The notes under the pieces are model-generated. The model saw only the letters and a list, made by a program, of their open reading frames with translations, ran no database searches and was not told the DNA's origin. The translations under genes and the position numbers were made by a program. Positions 37,479 through 47,100 of a DNA stretch of 64,000 nucleotides are shown one piece after another; the stretch's first letter is position 1; the number at the start of each line of letters is the position of its first letter. The DNA is taken from assembly GCA_907165275.2 (NCBI GenBank), contig OU015649.1, positions 7,408,001-7,472,000 of the forward strand. Reading direction: 5' to 3'. This DNA is from Zygaena filipendulae. Its lineage: Eukaryota; Arthropoda; Insecta; Lepidoptera; Zygaenidae.

Positions 37479-39749
37479 TCATTCTTGGTTGTATGGTTTT
37501 ATGTCTTTTACGTGTGCCGTTATGCGTCTTGCTTTGTTCTGTGGATCTTGGAGTTTGAATATAACTGGTGATATTTCCTGTACTACTTTGTATGGTCCTA
37601 CGAATTTCGGTGCGAACTTAGCTGTGAATCCTCTATTTGCGTCGGATAGTGGGAAATCTCTTTTTAATACCCAGTCCGCTTGCTGGGGTCTCCACTGCCT
37701 CCTCTTATCGTCATAATATTTTTTTTGTTCGATCGACGCTGTGTTTTGATTTTTCTTTACCAGGTCGTAGATATCCTGTAGTTTACTTTTTCCTTGTATT
37801 TGCGGGGTTGGAAATTTATTTCTATCTCCTGGTAATCTGGGTTCTCTACCGTATAATAGAAATGCAGGGGAGTACTTTGTGGACGCTTGTTTTGATGTGT
37901 TTGTGTGCATGGGTCCCGGTGTTTTTGTCTGCGCTGGTTTGTGTTTTTGGCACACTGTGCATTTTCTTACATATGCTGCTATATCTCTATACATTCCCGG
38001 CCAGTAGTATCGCTGTGCTATTCTGCTCAGTGTTTTGTTAGTTCCCAGGTGACCTGCGTTCGGTACATCGTGATTTTCCCTGCATATCGGTTCTTTATCT
38101 TTGTCTGGTACGCATAGTTTCCACTGCGATGTCGGTTCTAGTTTTGACCCGTATGCGGCGTTTTCTATTTTTTTGTACAATTTTCCCTCTCTGATGCAGT
38201 AATCTGTCGTGTTTCCTGATTGTTGTTTCACGCGTTCGAGTTTGTTGTCATACCAATCTCTTTTCTTTGTGTTCGCTGTGCAGAGTGGGTTTCTTGACGG
38301 TTCTTCGGCTTCGGTATTCCGGTCTTGTGTACTTTGTTCTTCGGTATTTTTCGGTGAGTCGGTTTTTACTGGGTAATTACTTTCTTTCGTCCGGTCGTCG
38401 TCTTTTTCTGCCGTCTTTCCGGTAAAATTTTCCCATTGCAATCGCAGTCCTAGTCTTTTCAGTATATCCATCCCTAATATTATGTGCGATGCGGTCGGTA
38501 ATACGTTAACTTCATGTTTGAGTGATGCGCCGGCGACTTTAATTTCTATTGGTACTGTTTCGCTTAGCTTTATTTCGGTTCCATCTGCTAATATCACTCT
38601 TTTGGTTTTTCGATTGTTGTCTATTTTGTGTTCTGTCAGGTTATCGGTGACTTTTTGGTTTATATATGTGCTGTTTGATCCGGTATCTACGAGTGCTTTA
38701 TACTGTTTTCCTTCGATGATTATATCGATGAACTCTCTGTTGTCTTTGTCTATGTTTTTTCCTCCTATGGTCATTGTCTGTTGTTCTTTCCTGGGGTTCT
38801 TGCAACATTTTGTGCTTAGTGTCCCTAATTTGCCACACACACTGCAAAACAACGTTTTATTTCCCCTACATTCACTCATTGAGTGCCCTTTTTTTCCGCA
38901 ACTCCAACAGCAAGTTTTCGGGTCGTAGTTCCTCATGAACTTTTCTTCTCTGGCGGGATTTCCTGGTCTCGTCGCCGTCCTATTTATGTAGTTTTTGGGT
39001 TTATTCTGTTCGCTATTGTTATATGGTTTATATTTTTCTCCTTTGGTTTTTTCTATACTGATTTTTTCGTACTCGTTTGTGAGCGTTATGAGCTCTTTTA
39101 TGTTTGTGAATTCACTCCTCTTCACATATAACTTGTATTCTGGATTCATGTTTTCGTATATTCTTTCTAACTTTTCCTTTTCTGGTATTCCTCCGTGTCT
39201 TCTCATTAATGTTTGCATGTGGTTGAGGTAATCGGTAAATTTCTGATTATCGAATTGTCTGTTTGATATAATTTTTGTCATTAGATTTGTCGTATAATTA
39301 CTCGGAAAAAAGAATAGTTTAAATGTTTCCTCAAACTCATTCCAGGTTTCCCAATCATTATTATTTCGGTACCATGCTAGGGCTTTTCCAGTAAAAATCT
39401 GTGGTAATAATTTCATTAAATGTTCTGTACTTACATCGTTCGTGTCCAAAAACTCGTTTATCCTCTCCAGGAATTCCACGGCGTCATCCTTTGTATCAAA
39501 CTTTATGTTCCATTGTGTTACTAATTTGGCGGTTTCCCTGATTATTTTCGACATTTTTGGTATTTCCGGTTCTACTGGTTCGTCGCTCTCGTTTCCTGCG
39601 TCCTCGAATTTCGGTTCTTCTTCTTCCCTTATGTGTTTCACTAGGTTTCTCCTTAGTTCTTCCACTGTAAGGTCTTCTACTGGCAGGTTACGTTTTATCG
39701 ATTCTTCGATTAGTTCGGTTTTCTTCTTATTGTACACCCACGAGAACAT
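37479..39749 (-). CDS. Gag-protease protein with integrase remnants, no RT
   Basis: 756 residues. Visible in order: gag core (about 70-235, with AWYRNNNDW and a retrotransposon-gag helix pattern); CCHC knuckle C281-C284-H289-C294; a second, degenerate knuckle C302/C305...C315 with Thr where His is expected; aspartic protease LVDTGSN (D355) and IILGMD (424-428); a hydrophilic linker (430-550); integrase zinc module H560/H567/C597/C600; then, after only about 25 residues, AFLLYGREPRLP, which normally follows the integrase core; and an integrase C-terminal segment ending HVKDIKPYNQE. Thus RT, RNase H (some 600 residues) and the D,D-35-E core are missing, yet the frame is kept. It may make particles and an active protease. 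Start chosen at the only upstream ATG; the leader lies between it and the LTR. Confidence 0.9.
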   Translation of the reverse strand: MFSWVYNKKKTELIEESIKRNLPVEDLTVEELRRNLVKHIREEEEPKFEDAGNESDEPVEPEIPKMSKIIRETAKLVTQWNIKFDTKDDAVEFLERINEFLDTNDVSTEHLMKLLPQIFTGKALAWYRNNNDWETWNEFEETFKLFFFPSNYTTNLMTKIISNRQFDNQKFTDYLNHMQTLMRRHGGIPEKEKLERIYENMNPEYKLYVKRSEFTNIKELITLTNEYEKISIEKTKGEKYKPYNNSEQNKPKNYINRTATRPGNPAREEKFMRNYDPKTCCWSCGKKGHSMSECRGNKTLFCSVCGKLGTLSTKCCKNPRKEQQTMTIGGKNIDKDNREFIDIIIEGKQYKALVDTGSNSTYINQKVTDNLTEHKIDNNRKTKRVILADGTEIKLSETVPIEIKVAGASLKHEVNVLPTASHIILGMDILKRLGLRLQWENFTGKTAEKDDDRTKESNYPVKTDSPKNTEEQSTQDRNTEAEEPSRNPLCTANTKKRDWYDNKLERVKQQSGNTTDYCIREGKLYKKIENAAYGSKLEPTSQWKLCVPDKDKEPICRENHDVPNAGHLGTNKTLSRIAQRYYWPGMYRDIAAYVRKCTVCQKHKPAQTKTPGPMHTNTSKQASTKYSPAFLLYGREPRLPGDRNKFPTPQIQGKSKLQDIYDLVKKNQNTASIEQKKYYDDKRRQWRPQQADWVLKRDFPLSDANRGFTAKFAPKFVGPYKVVQEISPVIFKLQDPQNKARRITAHVKDIKPYNQE

Positions 39750-39961
39750 CTGTTTTTGCCGGTTTCCCGGTTTCTTACGGTTTACCGGTTTCCGGTTTTC
39801 TGCTTTCCTGGTTTCTTACAAATGTGGCCTTATTTATTTATTTATTTTTTTTGTCACTAAATCGGTTGCTAATGTGATATGTGGTGCTCGGTCGGCGTAA
39901 TGCGGCGATTACGGCGGGGGTTACCTTCGTTTCTTGCGGGTGTTTCGGTCGGCGTCAGCGC

Positions 39962-40331
39962 GATGCGGTGCTTGGCCGTCGCAACGGCGATTATGACGAC
40001 GGTGGGCTTGCCTTGTTCTCCTTCTGCGGGTGATTTTCGCTGGGGGCCGGTACGATGCGGTGCTCAGCCGTTCGCGGAGGCGGCGGCTCTGGCGGGGTTG
40101 CTCTCGTCTCCTTCCGTGGGTTGATTTCGTTGGGCGCCAATGCGATGCGGTGCTCAGCCGTTCGCAAAGGCGGCGGGTCTGGCAGGGGGGTTTGCCGTCC
40201 TCTCTTTCCGTGGGTTGATTTCGTTGGGCGCCAATGCGATGCGGTGCTCAGCCGTTCGCAAAGGCGGCGGGTCTGGCAGGGGGGTTTGCCGTCCTCTCTT
40301 TCCGTGGGTTGATTTCGTTGGGCGCCAATGC
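39962..40331 (-). repeat. Tandem leader repeats, two units carrying the primer site
   Basis: Four head-to-tail units on the plus strand start GATGCGGTGCT at 39962, 40054, 40144 and 40238 (92, 90, 94 and 94 bp). The last two are identical; the first is diverged. Units from 40054 on end CGTTGGGCGCCAATGC, that is, primer site plus the first LTR bases, so several copies of that junction stand in series before gag. A still more diverged unit may precede 39962. Confidence 0.85.
40316..40327 (-). other. Primer-binding site of gypsy derivative
   Basis: TGGCGCCCAACG on the minus strand, one base after the 5' LTR. TGGCGCCC starts are typical of lysine-tRNA-primed elements (from memory). The same 12-mer recurs in upstream leader units. 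Confidence 0.75.
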
Positions 40332-41065
40332 GATGCGGTGGCCCGGGGCGTCGTCTCGGGGCCACGGGCGATCGTATGTTTTCAGGAGGAGAGAGGTATC
40401 CCCCCGGGGCGGCGGCCGGGTGCAGCGTAGGGTGCCGAGGCCCCCTGGCGCAAACCGTCCGTCGCCGTCGGGGCGTGTGTAGGTGAGATAATTCCCGCGG
40501 GGCGGCGGCCGGATGCAGCGTAGGGTGCCGAGGCCCCCTGGCGCAAACCGTCCGTCACCGTCGGGGCGTGTGTGGGTGTTGTTTTGGACGGGTCTGTGGG
40601 GTCTGGACGGAAGGAAGTCGGGAGTTCACCACACTAGTGAGTCCGCTAAGCGTGGGGCGTCGCCAGACGGCGCGTGAGCGGCGTCTGGGTAGGCCGACAG
40701 AATGCGGGCACACTAGCGAGCGAGGACAGGTGTCGGACGAGGTATGTGCGGAGGCGGAAGCGGATGGTCACTGTACCGCTGAGTTCAGGCGCCGCTGTAC
40801 ACGTACGCTCTGTGGAGAAGCGCAGGGCGCACGTGCATGCAGCGCGGGAACCCGTCGGCAAGTGTCGGCGTCACGCCGGCCGGTCCGGCTTATATAGTCG
40901 CGGCAGCGGGGGGCAGGGCAGCGTGGCGGCGTGCTCGTTGTCGATGTGTGCGTCGCCGCGGCTCGCGCGCCGTGGTAGATTGCTATGCGCTCGGTGCCGG
41001 TGTGTGCGCCTGCGGCGGGGGACGAGGGATTCGTCACGCGGCGAGTGCGTGCCTGCTTCCTTACA
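40329..41065 (-). repeat. 5' LTR of gypsy derivative
   Basis: 737 bp, GC-rich, TG...CA when read on the minus strand. It holds an internal pair of related blocks (GGGGCGGCGGCCGG and GCAGCGTAGGGTGCCGAGGC) at about 40405-40470 and 40498-40565. Open frames inside it are by-products of GC content. Confidence 0.93.
40889..40897 (-). promoter_or_regulatory. LTR TATA box
   Basis: On the minus strand CTATATAAG in a GC-rich setting, upstream of the leader. The same site is present in the 3' LTR at 36302-36310. Confidence 0.6.
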
Positions 41066-41069
41066 CTTT

Positions 41070-41451
41070 GATACAACTAAATAAAAAATTAAAAACTGAG
41101 CAAGTGTTTGTCAAACCACAGGTTCCTTACTCTCACTCATTCACTGTTAAAATTAAATTTTAATAAATACATTTTTTTCTTTTAAAGAAAATGTTTCATT
41201 TTTTTTTAATCCACATATGTCATTGAAACCCAAACTTCGTTGAAAACATTTAAGTTAACTATACCACCTGGAATTTTTCCAAAATTTTAACCCCTAAGAC
41301 TAAAGAGTCAGAGTACTTAAATAAAAAAGCAGTTTGACAAAGCAATCTTATATAGATACTACGCCATTCGCTTAGGTATGTGCACTAATTTTAAAAGCTT
41401 TTATTTAACTTCCAATGTACCTATATAAATTAATTGTATAGTATAAATATA
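41070..41451. other. Gene-free stretch
   Basis: AT-rich. No frame or repeat recognised. Confidence 0.4.
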
Positions 41452-41957
41452 CACACCGGCAGAATAAGCGGAACATAAAAAGGCAGAGTATAGAAATAGG
41501 TAATAACATATATGTATTAAAACAAATTATTATCAGGCATGAAGTAATTAACTAATATACATCTTTTAACATCGACTTTAAGAAGTTTTTAGTTAAATTT
41601 TATTAAAAGTAATCAAAATTTAAAAAAAAATCTCTAGTTTGTGAGAACACAGACAATGTTGCAAATAAAAGTTGAATCACGAAGGGGAAACACACGTTAT
41701 TAATCGTTCATTTATTTAGTGTAAAAATCACAGTAATCTTTAATTTGCAACATTATTTGTGTGCCCACAAATTAGAGAAAAAGTGTTTTTTTAATTTTTA
41801 TTTTAAATAAAATTTAATAATTTAATTACAAACTTTTAAAGTGTTAAAAGATGTATATTAGTTTATTACTTCATGCCTGATAATAATTTGTTTTAATACA
41901 TATATGTTATTATTTCTATACTCTGCCTTTTTATGTTCCGCTAATTCTGCCGGTGTG
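41452..41957. mobile_element. 506-bp palindromic MITE with TA target
   Basis: Ends CACACCGGCAGAATAAGCGG / its complement, with arms of about 118 bp (through ATAACATATATGTATTAA and AGATGTATATTAGTT-type sequence), flanked by TA. A second inverted pair lies inside (TTGTGAGAACACAGACAATG against CATTATTTGTGTGCCCACAA, reversed), so nearly the whole element folds on itself. TA target suggests the Tc1/mariner group. The 71-codon frame at 41858-42073 is arm sequence. Confidence 0.85.
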
Positions 41958-42599
41958 TAGGTAGGTAGGTATACGTATATAATAAATTGAATCGTCTCCT
42001 TAATAACTGCATTAGATTTATTTTCGGCCTTGAAAAATAATAACAAAATAATATTTTCCAATATCGTTCCCAAGTCCCAACTTAAATGGTTACCTATTCA
42101 ACATTGCAGGAATGTCCGTGTCCTTTGTAGGTACCCTATTTTCTATTTTACATGATCTACACTGTCCCGAATACTTAAAGTCTCAATTTAAATTTCTTTC
42201 CCATTCTCATTCACTTTCACTACGATCCTCAAATAACCTTCGTCTCTTTATTCCTTCTCATCATACCGGGTTGATTTCAAAATTTTTTGTTGTTTCTGCC
42301 GTATAACTTGCCTGTAGAGCTGCGTAAATGCCCCAACAAATTTGTATTTAGAAGTAGAGTTTCAAATTATTTCTTGAGTCCAGTGGCTAGCCAAGATTGG
42401 TCATTCAAAACTTGCGCTCGTCCTTTTTTTAACTTGTATGTGTTTAGGTATATTATCATATATTTATGTATGTCCTCTTAGTATATACTTATATAATATA
42501 CATAGTGGAGACGACAATACGACAATTAATGAAAACAGCGGCAATACTAACATATTAGAGTACCTACTTATAATGAAATTATCAAATAAGTCCTAATAT
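41958..42599. other. Gene-free stretch
   Basis: A stretch at 42085-42440 is open in several frames but without domains; it resembles low-complexity pyrimidine-rich DNA. Nothing supported. Confidence 0.35.
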
Positions 42600-42835
42600 C
42601 AAAATTCCTACTTCCCTACTAATATTATAAATGCAAAAGTAACTCTGTCTGTCTGTCTTTCTGTCTGTCTGTTACGCTTTCACGCCTTAACGGCTCAACC
42701 GATCATCATGAAATTTTGCATACACAGTGTCAGGGGTGTAGAGAAGGACATAGGGTACTTTTTGTACCGGAATTCCCGCGGGAACTCTGAAATAAATGCG
42801 GGTGAAACCGCGGGGAACAGCTAGTAGTAAAATAA
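42600..42835 (-). repeat. SINE-like repeat, GGAATTCCGG family
   Basis: Reverse-oriented full copy: begins CCCTACTAATATTATAAATG, has a TCTGTCTGTCT run, GCATACACAGTGTCAGGGGT, ACCGGAATTCCCGCGGGAAC, and ends GTGAAACCGCGGGGAACAGC. Confidence 0.8.
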
Positions 42836-44001
42836 ATGTTTTCGAACAAACTAAATAGGATAAAAAAAAAATAGAACACGCATAGTAAATATATAAATAT
42901 TAATTAATTATGATAAATAATAATCTACCGCCTTTATGTTTTAGTTTATTAATTATTAGGTATATCATCGTTTTTCGTTTTTTTCGTAAGTTGCACACCC
43001 CATCTTTTAATACCTCTCTGTATATCCAATGGTTAACTGGAAGAGAATGCCGCAAGGTATTAAGTTGGCCGTTTGTAAGTACTGTACAATTAAGAATAAA
43101 TAAATAAATAAAATAAAAATATGGATGTAACTAAAGTATGTTTGTTCCAGACTCCTGTGGAATCTTGCAACTCAATTTTCAACCGATTGAGCTGAAATTT
43201 TGTAAACACGTTTAGTTTGGATAACAATGCATGGTTTATTCTTTTAAGCGCTTCGTTTATTCATTAAAAAAAATGTTTAAAAAAAAGTATTTTTTTTTTA
43301 CTTTAAACTTATTTATTTTAAACCGACATCAAAAAGGAGGGTCAATTCGGATGTTTATACTTTATATATATACCTATAGACGGATTTGCAAAATTCCTTT
43401 TTTGTTCGAAACGGGTTTGTTTCGAAATGGTCCCATTTCAATTTCATACTATAAATAGATCTGTTAGTTTCGGAAACAGAAAACGGAACTCAAGTAGTCG
43501 GTTTATTTTTTGTTGTTAAAATTTTACTTATTTCTTTTTAGTTACGGACGAACAGACATGACGATATTAAAAGAGTTCCGATATTGTCAATTTTGACCAG
43601 GAAACCCTAAAAAGGGACTCTGTCAAGCAAATCTGTTTTGCCGTTAGGTACAAGCAAATTGTTGGCACCATGATAGAGTAGGTACGTATGCACACAATAG
43701 CTATAGGTAGGTACTTACTTTTTTATTAGTATCTAAGTATAGTCTTGATATTACTGAAAGTATGTAAATCCAATTTATTAATTTTCTTATTATTATTACG
43801 TCTATTGGTACAGCTCGCTTCAAAGCTTTAAACATAATGTAGAGTAAGAGTAGTAAATGTAGAGGTTTTGAATTACGCAAATTTCCTGGTTTTGTTATAC
43901 TAAAACTAGGTACCTAACTAAAAAAGAAAAAGATTAGGTATTAGTCTTGCTTCTATAATTAAAAAAAAACCATGTGGAGTTTTTACAACTTCGCTGAGAG
44001 A
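42836..44001. other. Gene-free stretch with one repeat fragment
   Basis: 43318-43510 is a partial ACCGACTTCC-family repeat (AACCGACATCAAAAAGGAGG ... AAGTAGTCGG). Small frames nearby are derived from it. Nothing else. Confidence 0.45.
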
Positions 44002-44109
44002 AATATCTTGCATAGGCAAATAATTATACCATGTATATTTCTCAGAAGTAAAAATTAGAAGAAATCATGCACCAGCTTTATCTATAATTATTTGCCTATG
44101 CAAGATATT
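44002..44109. mobile_element. 108-bp MITE-like foldback
   Basis: Perfect inverted ends of about 25 bp, AATATCTTGCATAGGCAAAT and complement, around a 54-bp centre. No clear target duplication. Confidence 0.6.
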
Positions 44110-47100
44110 GGTTTTATATAGTTATGTGGCACGTCTTTAGAGTACCCATGAACTTGTAGAGTTCTTATTAGGTTAGGGTAGAATAGATAACTTCCGGCTA
44201 GCTTCAATAACAAAATAAAGATTTTGCAGCAGTGAGTAATTTATTTAATAAGTATAATAGAAAATCAGCCAAAACCAAAAGTGTCAAAGTCAAAATATAA
44301 AATTTATAATTTTGAATTTAAAAAAAGGAATGACAGGAATACAAAATACAACAGTTTTAAAAAATAAAAAGAAATAGAAATGAGACAGCCGGCATAACGA
44401 GTGGCATATAGCCGTCTCGTTACAAACTAACATTAGATACTGCAAGTCAAGACAACAAGGTATAATAGCTAGGTAATTGAAAATTAATGTAGGTACCTAC
44501 CTAATTTTACATGTTTAAGGTACCTATATGAGTTCATATATCTTAAACTTAGTTATGAAGAAAAATGGAAGGGCTTTGTTAAATTCATGAAAAGCTATTA
44601 TACGAAGCGACGTATTTTAGTGTGTCAATTAGAGTTCTGTATGCTGACGGCCCAGCATGAGGCGACAGTGCCCAGCGGGCGTCCCGGCGGGGCCCGGGGC
44701 CGCGCCGCTCCCGGGATGTCCGGACTCCGGACCCTATGTTGTCGCAGCACCCTGCCGCCGCTGCAGCCCGTTGACAAATTGATCGTTTTGTTTTGCAAGA
44801 AAAATAATGATGCTGATAATAATATTATAATAATAATGACGACACACATGTTACATTTTTTTTTTTGATCAGAATGTACCTATGGAAAAAGTAATTCAAA
44901 ATCACTGAATCTATAGATACCAATTGAAGTATTATGTACTAATAACGTTCAATGACTAAACCTCGCTATTGAAATAATAATAGATAATTAACTGTGTCTG
45001 AGATTCCACAGTGAGAAAGGTAAAGGTGAAAAATTCAGTAGGTAAGTACATAAATTTAAAGGAGTAGAGTGGTACAATATTTAAATTACTTTTACAGTCG
45101 CAATGAATTACTTTTACACCTCGCTTAAACAGCTTACTCGCCTGCATCTAGTGTTCCAGTATTATAATTTTGTATTTGCAATTTGTTAACTTTGCAACAA
45201 TAGCTTAAAGTTTTACAATAAAGCTTTATAGTTCACAATCACCTTTAGTCGTGTAAGCAATTATGATTGGCGCGTAACAGCAGACATGGATGGTGCTGCA
45301 GGACGGAGCGGCGCGGCGCGGCGTGCTGCGCTGCCCTGTAATTACACAGCGAGCGACATTCCCAAAGCTTTGAAAACGATAACGCGGAAGCAGCTATGAA
45401 AACTTAAAAAACTAAGTAACCATTGTTACTATAATGCATTTGGGAGTAAATATTGAGTAGACACAAAGCGGGGTCCTGCAACCCTTAAATATAGTCCACG
45501 GGGTGCCATTAGAGCGGCTCAAAGAGTTGGGTGTACCCGACGGAGCTGCGAGCATCGACTTTGTTAATCTAATTAAAATATCAATATGTTCACTGGAGGC
45601 CGCGTTGACAATTCGATTTCACGCCTTACGCCTCAATGCAGTTAGGGATAGGTCATGCTAATGCAAAAATGCTATAGGACATTTCCGTAAAAAATGATTT
45701 TAAAGGTCAAGGTTTCCTTTTATTTTTTATAGTATTCAATTAAATTTTTTATTTCGGATTCTCTGAATTTATGTAGAATGGCTTTGTAAAAGAGCATCGA
45801 TAACCTTTTTGGATCAATATATTTAGGGACACAATAAAGTCAACGAATGCTCTATGAATCTGTCATACACACTCGGTAGAGTCGGTGGCAGAGCACCGTG
45901 AAACGACAACCTTGTCAACGCAATTCATTGGTTTTTTTTCTAACATAATATATTTCCAGGTAGTACCTACTACAAACAGCAGTAAAAACGTGATGTATCA
46001 ATCGTTCCTTTTTTTTATGTCGCAATTTCTCACAAATCAAACATCGAAGTGTTAGAAGTTTTTGACAACAAAGAAGTTTTAAAATCCTTCAACGGGGAGC
46101 GAATTCAGTTCAGAAAACCTATTGTAATTGTAAATCATTAGTTAGCAAATGTCACACCGATTTCTTTGCCTTTGCTTTACAAGAAGTTAAACACGTTGGT
46201 AAACAACTTGATGTTTGATTTATGGTAACGTGAAGAGTATAGCTAAGTATTTGTTATTCACCTGTGATGATATAGTAAGGCCTGACTTTATGGCTTTAAT
46301 TCGGGTAAAATAAGATCAGTATAATATTAAAACTGAATAAGTATTACGCAGTTATATTTTGTGATTATGTATGCATACCATTAGCAACAAATGTTATAGA
46401 CGCACGGCTGGCATGCACAATATTTCATCGCACTATTCACGCAAAAACTGTACCCTTTTTTTGTTTTCTATTACAATTGTCACCCTTTTAGTTTCATTTC
46501 AATTAAATAATGTCTGGTCATTTGTGAAGGGCGAAATCGGTGCGGGGCAAGTTGCGCCGCACAAAATATTGCACAGTCTAGAGTCGCGCCTCCCCGAGCC
46601 CCGGGCACAGAGTGCGCGTCATCCTGCGAGCACATTAATCACGTCCATTATTAAACTTGTTATTGTGTTCTTTTCAAGATAACGCTTTATAAACGGTGCC
46701 GTCCGCGCCTAATAAAAATAAGCTTTCTGTAATGACGTGTAAGCAACCCGGCTTGAGAGCTGCCAGGATAAAAAAAATATGATTAATGAATCTTTATACT
46801 TTGTAATCTATCGATAACAACAAATCCGCTTACGTTTGTTGTAAGGTGCAACTTAAAAATTTAAGTTGTTTAGTGTGCAAGTACCTACAGTTATTATAGA
46901 CGCTGGCTACTGGATATTACGAATGTATATATTATGTAGTTCACAATATCCGCCATGGAATCCCTTCCATAAGTATAACGAATTCTGGCTAGACTTCCAT
47001 TTCATTATACATGTATTTTCAGTAGGTATACAGAAAAGTCAGAGGTTTATTTTTATAGAATTTTACTAAAAAAATTTTTATTTCACTAGTAGGTAATACT

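Larger units (their letters stand above)
35742..41065 (-). mobile_element. Young non-autonomous Ty3/gypsy derivative
   Basis: A 5324-bp element on the minus strand with two 737-bp LTRs (TGTAAGG...ATCGCA) that look identical, a 4-bp target duplication CTTT (35738-35741 and 41066-41069), a primer-binding site one base inside the 5' LTR, and a polypurine tract touching the 3' LTR. Its one 756-codon frame keeps gag and protease but lacks RT, RNase H and the integrase core. It must have been mobilised by a relative, and recently, given the LTR identity. Confidence 0.92.

Noticed and set aside
38482..39231. Plus-strand frames of 78-152 codons opposite the gypsy gag gene
   Set aside because: They are antisense shadows of a frame with clear gag/protease motifs and have no domains of their own.
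40144..40482. Repeated protein-like frames with MRCSAVR / GLISLGANAMRC segments
   Set aside because: They are translations of the tandem leader units of the gypsy derivative, not genes.
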